The notes under the pieces were generated by a model. It was given only the letters and a program-made list of their open reading frames with translations. It made no database searches and was not told where the DNA came from. This document shows, one piece after another, positions 1-7,060 of a stretch of DNA of 22,388 nucleotides. Source of the DNA: DASPKX01 sp035627835 (GTDB taxonomy: Bacteria > Verrucomicrobiota > Verrucomicrobiia > Limisphaerales > SXQI01). The translations under genes were made by a program, and so were the position numbers. The stretch spans positions 1-22,388 of the forward strand of contig DASPKX010000177.1 in the NCBI GenBank assembly GCA_035627835.1, in the 5' to 3' direction. Numbering within the stretch: the first letter of the stretch is position 1; each line of letters starts with the position of its first letter.

Positions 1-69
1 GAGATCGAGATGCTAGGGGCCATGGGCCGTGCAGGATTCAACAACAATCCCAGTTCCGCCGCAATCTGA
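1..69 (+). CDS. Possible 3' end of an unidentified CDS (partial)
   Basis: Frame 1 is open from the first base of the window and closes at a TGA at 67-69, leaving 22 codons. The peptide ends in FNNNPSSAAI, a low-complexity polar tail of the kind often seen at a protein C-terminus. Frame 2 closes almost at once. Frame 3 stays open a little longer but gives a less protein-like sequence. The gene would converge on the minus-strand beta-propeller gene. I do not recognise the family, and 22 codons are too few to exclude a chance open frame. Confidence 0.3.
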   Translation, partial: EIEMLGAMGRAGFNNNPSSAAI

Positions 70-124
70 AGGGCGCAGATTTCGGGGCGCGCTGATCCTG
101 TTGGGTTGCTGGACAGAAGAAGTG

Positions 125-150
125 AGCGGCACACTTGGGCCTGTGCCGCT
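125..150. other. 9-bp perfect hairpin in convergent spacer
   Basis: Bases 125-133 (AGCGGCACA) are perfectly complementary to 142-150 (TGTGCCGCT), with an 8-base loop. It lies in the spacer between a possible plus-strand gene tail ending at 69 and the minus-strand gene ending at 340. Neither side has a clear T-run; the minus-strand side has only CACTTCTTCTG. It could be a weak bidirectional terminator or an RNA-end stabiliser. I saw no other feature in 70-339. Confidence 0.45.
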
Positions 151-339
151 GGAAGCTATGGGAAGCGGGAGCTGAGGATTAGGATCTCACCCGTGTTGAT
201 TCTCCCCCGCCCGAGTTCGAGAAGACGCAGCTTCCTCCCAAGCCATGGACCGATTAAGCGCGTTGGGACTGCATTCGCAGCATTTTGGCTCATTCACGAG
301 AAGCCACGGAACTTCCATTCCATGCGCGCTGACCGCGCG

Positions 340-1626
340 TTAACGAGCAGCAACTTTAGTGGTCAGGTCGAGGCACTTGCCTTCCTTAGTGCTGCGGACG
401 TAAACGCGGCCATTGGCGATGGCAGGGGTGCTCCAGCATTTGCCATCCAGCACATCCTTCTGCGCGATTTCCTTGTAGCCTTTAGGGGACGCTTCGACCA
501 ATGCGAGTTGGCCGGCGTCGCCGAGGACGACCAGCGTGTTGCCTGCAAGCACAACATTGCCGGCACCGAAGCCCGGTTGTGACCATTTTTCCTGGCCGGT
601 CGCCAGCTCGATGCACTTCAAGGGGCCTTTGCCATATTCTTTGAAGCTGAACATGCCGTAGAGGTGCCCATCGTGGTACACCGGTGTGCTCCAGTGATTG
701 AACATTTCGTTGGGCTTGCGCCACACTTCCGTGGCAGTGAACGCATCGCCCTGCTTGCTGATGCGCGTGAGGCCTGCGCCGACACTATAACCGGCGGAGC
801 AATAAACGAGATCGCCCGCCACAATTGGCGAAGCCGCTGTGCTGACGTTAAAACGAAAATTCTGGCGCCAGAGAGTTTTCCCGGCCTTCGTGTCCACGGC
901 CACCAAACCTTTTTGGGTGAAGAAGATCGCCTGGCGAACGCCATGGATCGTTGCAAGAACCGGCGTGGCATGGGTGATTTTGTCATCCTCGGTTTTCCAA
1001 ACGACTTTGCCGTCGTTCTTATTGATGGCCATGAGGGCCTGGCCAGCGCCGCCGCCCCCTGCGAAAATGAGATCCCCTTCAAGAACCGGGGAAGCAGCAT
1101 TTTTCCAGGTGATGTTTACACCGGCATGCTCTTTCATGAAATCGCGCTTCCAGACTTCTTTGCCTGAGGAGGCTTCGAGGGCGATGAGCGCGAGGTCTGA
1201 GGTGAGGACGTAAACGCGGTCACCGTCGGTGGTCGGAGTCGAGCGTGGGCCGTCGCCGCCTTTGTTGTCGCCGACACCATCGTTGCCGCCGCCGTGACCG
1301 TAGTTAGGCATGCCCACGGGCACCGCCCAGAGTTCTTTGCCAGTGTCAGCGTTCAACGCGAGGCAGACTTCGCGCTTCACACCGTCAACTTCGCGAAGAA
1401 CCTGGGTGAAGGCGCGGCCTTTAGCGACTGTGAAGGAGCTGAAGCCACTGTCGGTCTCAACGCGCCAGACTTCCTTCGGGCCCGCCGCAGGCCAGACGGA
1501 AACTGTTTCCTTGCTGATGCCAGTGCCTTCGGGACCACGGTAGAGGGTCCAGTCACCAGCGTTGGATTGCAAAACGACTAACGCGCCAGCCAGCGCGAGC
1601 CCCGACTTGAGCTTCAAATGTGTCAT
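340..1626 (-). CDS. Secreted PQQ-like beta-propeller repeat protein
   Basis: The 428-residue protein has an N-terminal signal peptide (LKLKSGLALAGALVVLQSNA, likely cut before GDW). The mature part is built from repeated blades with the GK-x-x-W signature of PQQ/BamB-like propellers: GKELW, GKEVWKR, GKVVWKTED, GKTLWRQN and GQEKWSQ. Such proteins act in the periplasm or at the outer membrane. Many in this phylum are annotated by similarity to quinoprotein dehydrogenases, but no catalytic dehydrogenase domain is evident, so enzyme activity should not be assumed. The ATG at 1626 is preceded by AGGGA about nine bases upstream. It lies 129 bases downstream of the cyclase gene on the same strand and could share its transcript. 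No terminator with a U-tract is visible after the stop. Confidence 0.85.
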   Translation of the reverse strand: MTHLKLKSGLALAGALVVLQSNAGDWTLYRGPEGTGISKETVSVWPAAGPKEVWRVETDSGFSSFTVAKGRAFTQVLREVDGVKREVCLALNADTGKELWAVPVGMPNYGHGGGNDGVGDNKGGDGPRSTPTTDGDRVYVLTSDLALIALEASSGKEVWKRDFMKEHAGVNITWKNAASPVLEGDLIFAGGGGAGQALMAINKNDGKVVWKTEDDKITHATPVLATIHGVRQAIFFTQKGLVAVDTKAGKTLWRQNFRFNVSTAASPIVAGDLVYCSAGYSVGAGLTRISKQGDAFTATEVWRKPNEMFNHWSTPVYHDGHLYGMFSFKEYGKGPLKCIELATGQEKWSQPGFGAGNVVLAGNTLVVLGDAGQLALVEASPKGYKEIAQKDVLDGKCWSTPAIANGRVYVRSTKEGKCLDLTTKVAAR

Positions 1627-1755
1627 ACGCGATTATCCCTGTGTGGAACAAAGTTCGACCAAGGCGATGAACCTTTGACCACGGTTCCTAGACGATATTC
1701 GAAAGGATTTTGTTTCGCCAGCGGCAGAAAATGTTGGGCCGATTTCACGCGAGCC

Positions 1756-4086
1756 TCAGGCCACAGCGATCGAGGTTTGGTCAGGGACGGGAGCAGCGCT
1801 CTTTTGCCAGCGGACTTCGTAAATGTTCACGGAAGCAGCGATGCCTTTAACGTGAACGGGCTCTAATGGGGCGCAAATCGCCGCTAAAGCTGGGTCATCG
1901 CGCAGCAGGTGTTTGAAAGTGGCTTCGCTGATAATGATGCGACTCTTACCCGAAATGCCTTCGAGCCGGGCCGCAACATTCACTTCGCGACCGAAGACGG
2001 TGTAGTTCAGAATGTGGGCGTCAGATCCCATCAGGCCCACTGTGGCCGGACCGGTGTTGATGCCGGTCCCCACTGTTAGGATGGGGAGCAAGGGCACAGG
2101 TGGGCGGCCAGAGCCGAGACGCATTTCGTTGAGACGGGTGCGCTGACGGTTGGTTTCGATGCGGGCGCTGTTCAGAGCAAGCAGACGTTCCTGAGCTTCG
2201 ATCGCTGCCCGCACACAAGCAACCGCATGGGTTGGGTTGTCGGTCGGAGCACCCCAAAAGGCCATGACACAATCGCCAATGTATTTATCAAGGGTGCCGT
2301 TGTGCTTCTTAATGACGTCGGCGATGGTCGCGAGATAGGTGTTCACGACGTTGAGCATCTCAGCGGCCTGGACGTTGTAATATTCCTCGGCGGCTTTGGA
2401 ATCGAGGTTGTGCTCGCGAACGTAGGCTTCTGCGAGGGCTTGCGCGTGATCCGTGAACTCGGTGAAACCACGGACATCGGCGAAGTAGATGGTGATCTCA
2501 CGCCGGGCGCCTCCGAGAGCGAGGCTTTCCGCACTAATAAGGTCGTTCACCACCGCAGGGGACACGATGCGGCGAAAGACATCGGTGACATGGCGGCGTT
2601 CACGTTGCTCGAACAGCAAGCGGTAAGTGACCATGCTGAAGTGTGGAAGCGCGAGCCCGCCGCCGAGTGGCAGAACGATGGGAAGCCAGTAGCGCGCTTG
2701 CACATAAAGAAGGCAGGCGGCAGCGATGTAAGCCACCGCCGTCAGCGCGATGACGGCGAAAGCAACGAGAACTCGCGAGCGCCAGGTGAGGCTTGCGGCG
2801 AGGGCGCCAAAGGCGATGGTCAGGAGCAGCTCCAGCCAGACGGGAGCGCGCTGAATGAAGCGGCCAGTAAGGATGGAGTTGGCTATATTCAGGTGCTTCG
2901 TCATGAGCGGCGCCTGGGCTTCCAACGGGGTTGCGCCGAGGTCGGAGTAATTGTTGCCGGTGGCGGTCGAGCCAATCAGGACCAAACGGTCTTTGAAGGG
3001 AGCTTCAGCCGGAATCTCTCCCTGCTCCCGCGCTTTGTCGTGCAGCAGCAGGGACACGATATCGCCTACATGAACCGCTGTTTTGCCACGAGCGATAGTG
3101 TCGAACTTCAGTGACCAATCTACGAGGAACATGCCGTCTTTATCGAGCGGCAGCGTGAGGGAGGTCTTCTCTCCTTTGAGCGTAATGGAGCCACGCCTCA
3201 CGATTGGGTGAGTGAGATCGAGCCCGAGTTCCTGGGCTGCAAGAGCGATCCCGAGGTTCCAGACGCGCTCAGGCCGGACAGGAGGTTGCGGCCGCTCATC
3301 AACTTCCCCCAACTCCGTCAGGTCGAGAGTTCCGTCGGCGCGGAGCTTGAATTTCACCGGCTCCGCGTCCCCCGAGGCGCTTTGAAGGACATAAACCCCG
3401 TTCGTTACCTGACCTGAGTCGAGATTTAAGTCCAATGCGACCCGGAGTTCTTCGAGCTTGGGATGGACCACTGTTTGAAACGAGAAAGGACGCACTCTGC
3501 GAAGAACGCCGAAGTCAGGGTTGGATTGAACGGACCCAAGCGCCATGGCCGCGTTGCGGAACTTCGGGTGTGGCAGCGCGCCTTCCTCGGCGGCGAGAAT
3601 GACTTGCCCGGAGGTCTTCAATGACTCGGCAAAGAAGTCATCCGACTGCGTGACGATCTCCAAGCCATTGCGAACCTCCGTCACGGCGGTGGCTTCTGAA
3701 TCAGGGTAGGAGTCGGCAAAAAGAATATCGATGCCGACCGCTGTCGCGCCTTGCGCCTTTAGCTCACGCACGGCCTTGCCGTAGAGAAAGCGCGGCCATG
3801 GCCAGAGATAGCTGAAGCCAAGCTCGCCACTGTTGACTCGCCGGAAGGCTGCGTCATCAATGAAAACAACGGCTAAGTTGCTCGAGATCGCTGTCGGAAA
3901 GCGGGCGGCCAGCCGGACGCGAGCGTCGTAGGTGATAGCTTCCAGACGCTCAATAGGGCTCAAGGTCGCAATGTCCGAGCCTGAAGAAGAGCGAGTGAAA
4001 GAACCCCAAAGGTGAAGGAGACAGACGAGCAGAAGGACGGAAAAGCCAACCAGAAAGGGAGCAATCTTGCGGCGGTGGGATTTCAA
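1756..4086 (-). CDS. CHASE2-domain class III adenylate cyclase
   Basis: This 776-residue membrane protein makes cyclic AMP in response to an extracytoplasmic signal (family inference). Its parts in order are a TM helix at about 11-28, a periplasmic CHASE2 sensor at about 40-410, three TM helices at about 416-488, and a cytoplasmic class III cyclase domain from about 525 to 760. Catalytic residues are visible: metal-binding D537 (YFADVRGFTEF) and D605 (KYIGDCVMAFWG), adenine-selecting K601 and T696, and N703/R707 in VNVAARLEG. Lys/Thr at the purine positions points to ATP rather than GTP. The D537-D605 spacing is 68 against about 44 in typical members, and D605-R707 is also longer, so the domain has two insertions. 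The start is TTG, forced because the preceding in-frame codon is TAA, with GGGG just upstream. It sits directly behind the fecR terminator. Confidence 0.9.
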   Translation of the reverse strand: MKSHRRKIAPFLVGFSVLLLVCLLHLWGSFTRSSSGSDIATLSPIERLEAITYDARVRLAARFPTAISSNLAVVFIDDAAFRRVNSGELGFSYLWPWPRFLYGKAVRELKAQGATAVGIDILFADSYPDSEATAVTEVRNGLEIVTQSDDFFAESLKTSGQVILAAEEGALPHPKFRNAAMALGSVQSNPDFGVLRRVRPFSFQTVVHPKLEELRVALDLNLDSGQVTNGVYVLQSASGDAEPVKFKLRADGTLDLTELGEVDERPQPPVRPERVWNLGIALAAQELGLDLTHPIVRRGSITLKGEKTSLTLPLDKDGMFLVDWSLKFDTIARGKTAVHVGDIVSLLLHDKAREQGEIPAEAPFKDRLVLIGSTATGNNYSDLGATPLEAQAPLMTKHLNIANSILTGRFIQRAPVWLELLLTIAFGALAASLTWRSRVLVAFAVIALTAVAYIAAACLLYVQARYWLPIVLPLGGGLALPHFSMVTYRLLFEQRERRHVTDVFRRIVSPAVVNDLISAESLALGGARREITIYFADVRGFTEFTDHAQALAEAYVREHNLDSKAAEEYYNVQAAEMLNVVNTYLATIADVIKKHNGTLDKYIGDCVMAFWGAPTDNPTHAVACVRAAIEAQERLLALNSARIETNRQRTRLNEMRLGSGRPPVPLLPILTVGTGINTGPATVGLMGSDAHILNYTVFGREVNVAARLEGISGKSRIIISEATFKHLLRDDPALAAICAPLEPVHVKGIAASVNIYEVRWQKSAAPVPDQTSIAVA

Positions 4087-4096
4087 TTACCCCGAG

Positions 4097-4137
4097 AAAA
4101 ACAAAAAACCCAGAGCAACTCAAGGTCGCTCTGGGTT
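4097..4137 (-). terminator. Intrinsic terminator after fecR-like gene
   Basis: On the minus strand a perfect 10-bp stem (AACCCAGAGC at 4137-4128 with GCTCTGGGTT at 4116-4107) encloses an 11-base loop. The U-rich run TTTTTTGTTTTT follows. The hairpin starts about 18 bases after the fecR stop. Its U-tract ends only 10 bases before the TTG start of the cyclase gene. Confidence 0.92.
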
Positions 4138-4154
4138 GTTGAAAGAATTACGAC

Positions 4155-4985
4155 TTAGTCGTTATGTGGGGCGTAAGGAGTCCGGATCGTGCCGACAGGA
4201 ACTGTGCCGCCGGTGCCAGTCTCGGTGCGAGTAGGACCAGTGGGGCCTGTGCCGGTGGCGCCGCCGCCAACGCCTGGAGTAGGCACTGGAGCGGGGTTGT
4301 TCGCTGGAGTGAACCCGCCGGTCTCGTTGCGGAAACCTTGGATCGCAGTGTTGATCTGGCCAGCTTCAGGACGGCCCGTGGTTGGGCTGACTTGAGGAGC
4401 CTGGTTGCCAGAAGGAGGAACGGCTGTTTGACCAGCGTTCACCGTCACGAGTTGGACCTGGCCGTTTGGCAGGACGTAAGCAACCTGGAATTGACCGCTG
4501 ACGCAGTGCATCACGCCATTGGCGCTGATGTCATACTCAGTGCCGCGGATTGCAGCAACGCCGCGAGGGGTCTTGATCTCGTAACGGGAAGCAGCAGCGA
4601 GCTTCTTCACGTTGCCGAGGATGCGGCCGTTGCGGAGGTCGAGCTGGGTCTCGATGGTGTCTTCGACGCCACCGGTCTCATAACTGAGCTTGTCCAAGCC
4701 GAGCGAGGTGTCGCTGGTGACGCGAACCACAGGGCCGTTCTGGTTCAAAAAGAGGTCAACGGTGGAGTCCGGAGCCGTGCGAATGACAGTGTTAGGAGGG
4801 AATTGCATCCCGACCTTAACATTCTGCCATTGGGACTGGCCCTTGGCGCTGTATTGGGCAGAACCACGCACCGCGCGAACAACTGCTTTGTTCACAACCG
4901 TTTTCGCCTGCACCTCCGATGCGAGCAAGGCAGCTGCAGCCACCATGCCGCAAGCGATCACCTTGGAAATTCCGAATGGTTTCAT
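4155..4985 (-). CDS. Secreted FecR-domain protein
   Basis: The 276-residue protein has a signal peptide ending near VQA (residue 27), so the mature chain is exported. It lacks the cytoplasmic and TM segments of classical FecR anti-sigma regulators, and no sigma factor is nearby. The FecR domain spans about 67-170 and contains the conserved block KTPRGVAAIRGTEYDI at 138-153. From about 190 the chain becomes Pro/Gly/Thr-rich and probably disordered. It precedes a CHASE2 cyclase on the same strand, which suggests an envelope partner or ligand-presenting role for that sensor (inference). An AGGAG sits 14 bases upstream of the ATG, with an eight-A run between them, which is unusually long spacing. 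A good sigma-70-type promoter lies at 5029-5056. Confidence 0.85.
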   Translation of the reverse strand: MKPFGISKVIACGMVAAAALLASEVQAKTVVNKAVVRAVRGSAQYSAKGQSQWQNVKVGMQFPPNTVIRTAPDSTVDLFLNQNGPVVRVTSDTSLGLDKLSYETGGVEDTIETQLDLRNGRILGNVKKLAAASRYEIKTPRGVAAIRGTEYDISANGVMHCVSGQFQVAYVLPNGQVQLVTVNAGQTAVPPSGNQAPQVSPTTGRPEAGQINTAIQGFRNETGGFTPANNPAPVPTPGVGGGATGTGPTGPTRTETGTGGTVPVGTIRTPYAPHND

Positions 4986-5028
4986 AGATTTTTTTTGGAC
5001 TCCTGGTTTTTGTCGATAATCCTCGGTG

Positions 5029-5056
5029 AGTGTAGGACTCAGCCCGAAGATGTCAA
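5029..5056 (-). promoter_or_regulatory. Sigma-70-type promoter for the fecR-like gene
   Basis: On the minus strand a perfect -35 hexamer TTGACA (5056-5051) is followed after 16 bases by TACACT (5034-5029), matching the -10 consensus at four of six positions. Transcription would start near 5022, giving a leader of about 37 bases before the ATG at 4985. It lies in the 114-base gap between the O-antigen ligase-type gene and the fecR-like gene. Confidence 0.65.
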
Positions 5057-5099
5057 TGCCATTTCTCCCCCTGATTCCTCATTGGGTAGGAAGCCTAGC

Positions 5100-6962
5100 T
5101 TATTGAGCTGCTTGCTTTTCCGCCAGTTTTTTTTCTGCGGCATGGAAGTAGGTGACGGCGAGGTCGTTATAGCCCCAAGTCAGATCCATGGAACGCTTTA
5201 GCCAGTGGCGGGCGGTTTCATAATCAGCCAATTGAAAGAAATGCCATCCGTAATGGGCGGCAAAGAAAGTGTTGTTTTGGTCGAGTTCGTTGGCTTTGAC
5301 GAAATAGTCCTCCGCTTCGCTCCCGCGGCCCAACCAATGCAGGCACATGCCGTAACGCATGTAGCTGTAGGCGTCATAGGGGTTTAGTTCCCATGCCCGT
5401 TTAAAGTGGTCCATGGCTTCCGTGCCGAGCTTCTCGTAGCCGGTGAACCCTTGAAAACTGCGGGTGCGGAGGTTTTCGCCCAAAGCGTAGGAGGTTTTCC
5501 AATTAAAGGGATCCACGGCTGCGGCCGATTGGAGAAGGGCATACCGCTCTTCGGTTTCTTCCAGATTACGGGCTTTGGCCCGATAATACTCGGCAACACC
5601 CAAGCGACGGGTTTGGAGGGCTAGATAAACCCCGCCGCCGAGAATGGCCAGGAGCAGCAAAGTGCGGCCAAGGGCGCGCATGGGGAGCCAAAATCGCTCC
5701 GTGGCAAAACGATAAAGCCCCGTGAGAAGAGCCATTAGGACCGCGGCGATAAGGGCGTTTGCGGGAATATGGAAGTTGAAGTCGGTGAGGCCATGCACCA
5801 GCAGGCCGATGATCCCCAGAGTTGATCCCAAGGCGAGGGCAGTGCGATTGCTGCTGCGCGACCCTAAATCGCTGCTGCGCGCGACGAATTTCCAAGTGCG
5901 CCAGACTCCGTAGAAAAGGAATGCGAAAGCTCCCGTGGCCAGCGTGGCTCCGATAATTCCGTAATCCGCCAACGCGTCGAGGTAATCGTTGTGGGCGCGC
6001 AATGGTTGGTACTGCACTTCCGGCGCGCGGTAGGCCGGGTAGAGCAGAACGTAGTGATTCGGGCCCGCGCCAAACAGAGGATGCTTTTTCCAAATTTGGA
6101 TGGCGGCATCCCAAAGGTTCTTGCGCACAACAAAACCGCTCTCCACGTGCGCTTGCTTTGAGCGGTATTTGGCAATGAAGGATTGGCGGGCAAAGAAAAT
6201 GCCGCCGAGGATAAGCACGCCAAGCACAATAAGAGCTGGGATGCGCAGCTCTCGTTTCCGCAGGATAAATAGAAGGAAGAGCGTGACACTCACACCAGCG
6301 GCAACCCACGCGCCTCTCGAGATCGTCACAGCGAGCCCAGCGAGCATCATCAAGGTGGCGTAGCCCACAAGGATGCGCAGGATCAGGTTCATTCTGCCAA
6401 GGAATGTGAACGCAACACCCAACGGGAGGATCATCACGAGTAAACCGCCAAGATGATTCGGGGACATGTAGGTGCCTGAGGCCCGGCCCTTATAGCCGGG
6501 AGGCTGAGCGAGGCCGAGAACGGTCGTGCTGCCGCTGAGAAATTGATAGATGGCGTAGCATGAGATGGCCATGCCGAGGAACACGAGCGTTAGGCAGATG
6601 ATTTGAAGCCAATCCTGGCGGTTCAAATTGTCAATCACGGCAAAGAAGAAGATGGCGTAGGTGAGAACGAGCAACGCTTCCTGGCGGGCGTTGAACTCGA
6701 CTGGGGATTGGGTGTATCGCCAGAGAGCATATCCCACAAAGGCGATCACGGTCACACCAATGGGGGGCAGGAGAAATCGATAATCTTTGCGAATGAACGC
6801 GCGAGCGCCCCAAAGCGGGAGCAGCAAGCAGGCAAGAGCCTGGAGGACGACTTGATCTGTGATGCGCATGGAGCCATAGGCAAGCGGTGCATACACCAGG
6901 GCGGTAAGAACGATGCCAAGAATGCCTTTCTCCAACCAACTATCCAACTGCTCACGGTCCAT
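5100..6962 (-). CDS. O-antigen ligase/polymerase-family membrane protein with C-terminal TPRs
   Basis: The 620-residue protein has roughly a dozen hydrophobic segments between residues 12 and 450, followed by a soluble TPR region from about 470 to 600. Wzy/WaaL-type (Wzy_C) motifs are visible: GTYMSPNHLGG at 163-173, SRGAW at 215-219, HPLFGAGPNHY at 294-304 and AHNDYLDALADYG at 323-335. The last two hold the His/Arg-rich periplasmic loop thought to act in glycan transfer. It probably transfers or polymerises an undecaprenyl-linked glycan at the outer face of the inner membrane. The exact substrate cannot be told, since no glycosyltransferases are nearby. I place the start at the ATG at 6962. 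A longer frame from a TTG at 7016 would run through the leuC terminator. No clear Shine-Dalgarno is seen. Confidence 0.85.
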   Translation of the reverse strand: MDREQLDSWLEKGILGIVLTALVYAPLAYGSMRITDQVVLQALACLLLPLWGARAFIRKDYRFLLPPIGVTVIAFVGYALWRYTQSPVEFNARQEALLVLTYAIFFFAVIDNLNRQDWLQIICLTLVFLGMAISCYAIYQFLSGSTTVLGLAQPPGYKGRASGTYMSPNHLGGLLVMILPLGVAFTFLGRMNLILRILVGYATLMMLAGLAVTISRGAWVAAGVSVTLFLLFILRKRELRIPALIVLGVLILGGIFFARQSFIAKYRSKQAHVESGFVVRKNLWDAAIQIWKKHPLFGAGPNHYVLLYPAYRAPEVQYQPLRAHNDYLDALADYGIIGATLATGAFAFLFYGVWRTWKFVARSSDLGSRSSNRTALALGSTLGIIGLLVHGLTDFNFHIPANALIAAVLMALLTGLYRFATERFWLPMRALGRTLLLLAILGGGVYLALQTRRLGVAEYYRAKARNLEETEERYALLQSAAAVDPFNWKTSYALGENLRTRSFQGFTGYEKLGTEAMDHFKRAWELNPYDAYSYMRYGMCLHWLGRGSEAEDYFVKANELDQNNTFFAAHYGWHFFQLADYETARHWLKRSMDLTWGYNDLAVTYFHAAEKKLAEKQAAQ

Positions 6963-6974
6963 CTTCGCGCGGGG

Positions 6975-7042
6975 AAATAAAAAACCCGGCCCACTGTCAG
7001 CGCTTGGAGGAGCCAAGTCTAGCCTGAACAGAGGGCCGGGTT
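6975..7042 (-). terminator. Compound intrinsic terminator after leuC
   Basis: On the minus strand a perfect 10-bp outer stem (AACCCGGCCC at 7042-7033 with GGGCCGGGTT at 6992-6983) is followed by TTTTTTATTT. The 40-base loop contains a second perfect hairpin (CTTGG/CCAAG at 7003-7017), so the structure is nested. It begins about 18 bases after the leuC stop, and its U-tract ends 12 bases before the next ATG at 6962. Confidence 0.88.
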
Positions 7043-7060
7043 CGTGAAAATACGCTGAGT

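Noticed and set aside
326..340. GCGCG/CGCGC inverted repeat next to the beta-propeller stop codon as a terminator.
   Set aside because: It is only five base pairs of simple alternating GC, overlaps the stop region and has no U-tract.
106..582. 158-codon plus-strand frame covering the left spacer and the end of the beta-propeller gene.
   Set aside because: It starts at a TTG, overlaps a real gene antisense, and includes the hairpin at 125-150; no domain is visible.
2227..3114. 295-codon plus-strand open frame opposite the cyclase.
   Set aside because: It lies antisense to well-conserved CHASE2 and cyclase motifs and looks like a high-GC shadow frame.
4164..5201. 345-codon plus-strand open frame opposite the fecR-like gene.
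   Set aside because: It runs through the promoter at 5029-5056 and into another gene, and the protein has no recognisable motif.
6963..7016. N-terminal extension of the O-antigen ligase-type protein to a TTG at 7016.
   Set aside because: The added codons lie inside the leuC terminator hairpin and T-run.
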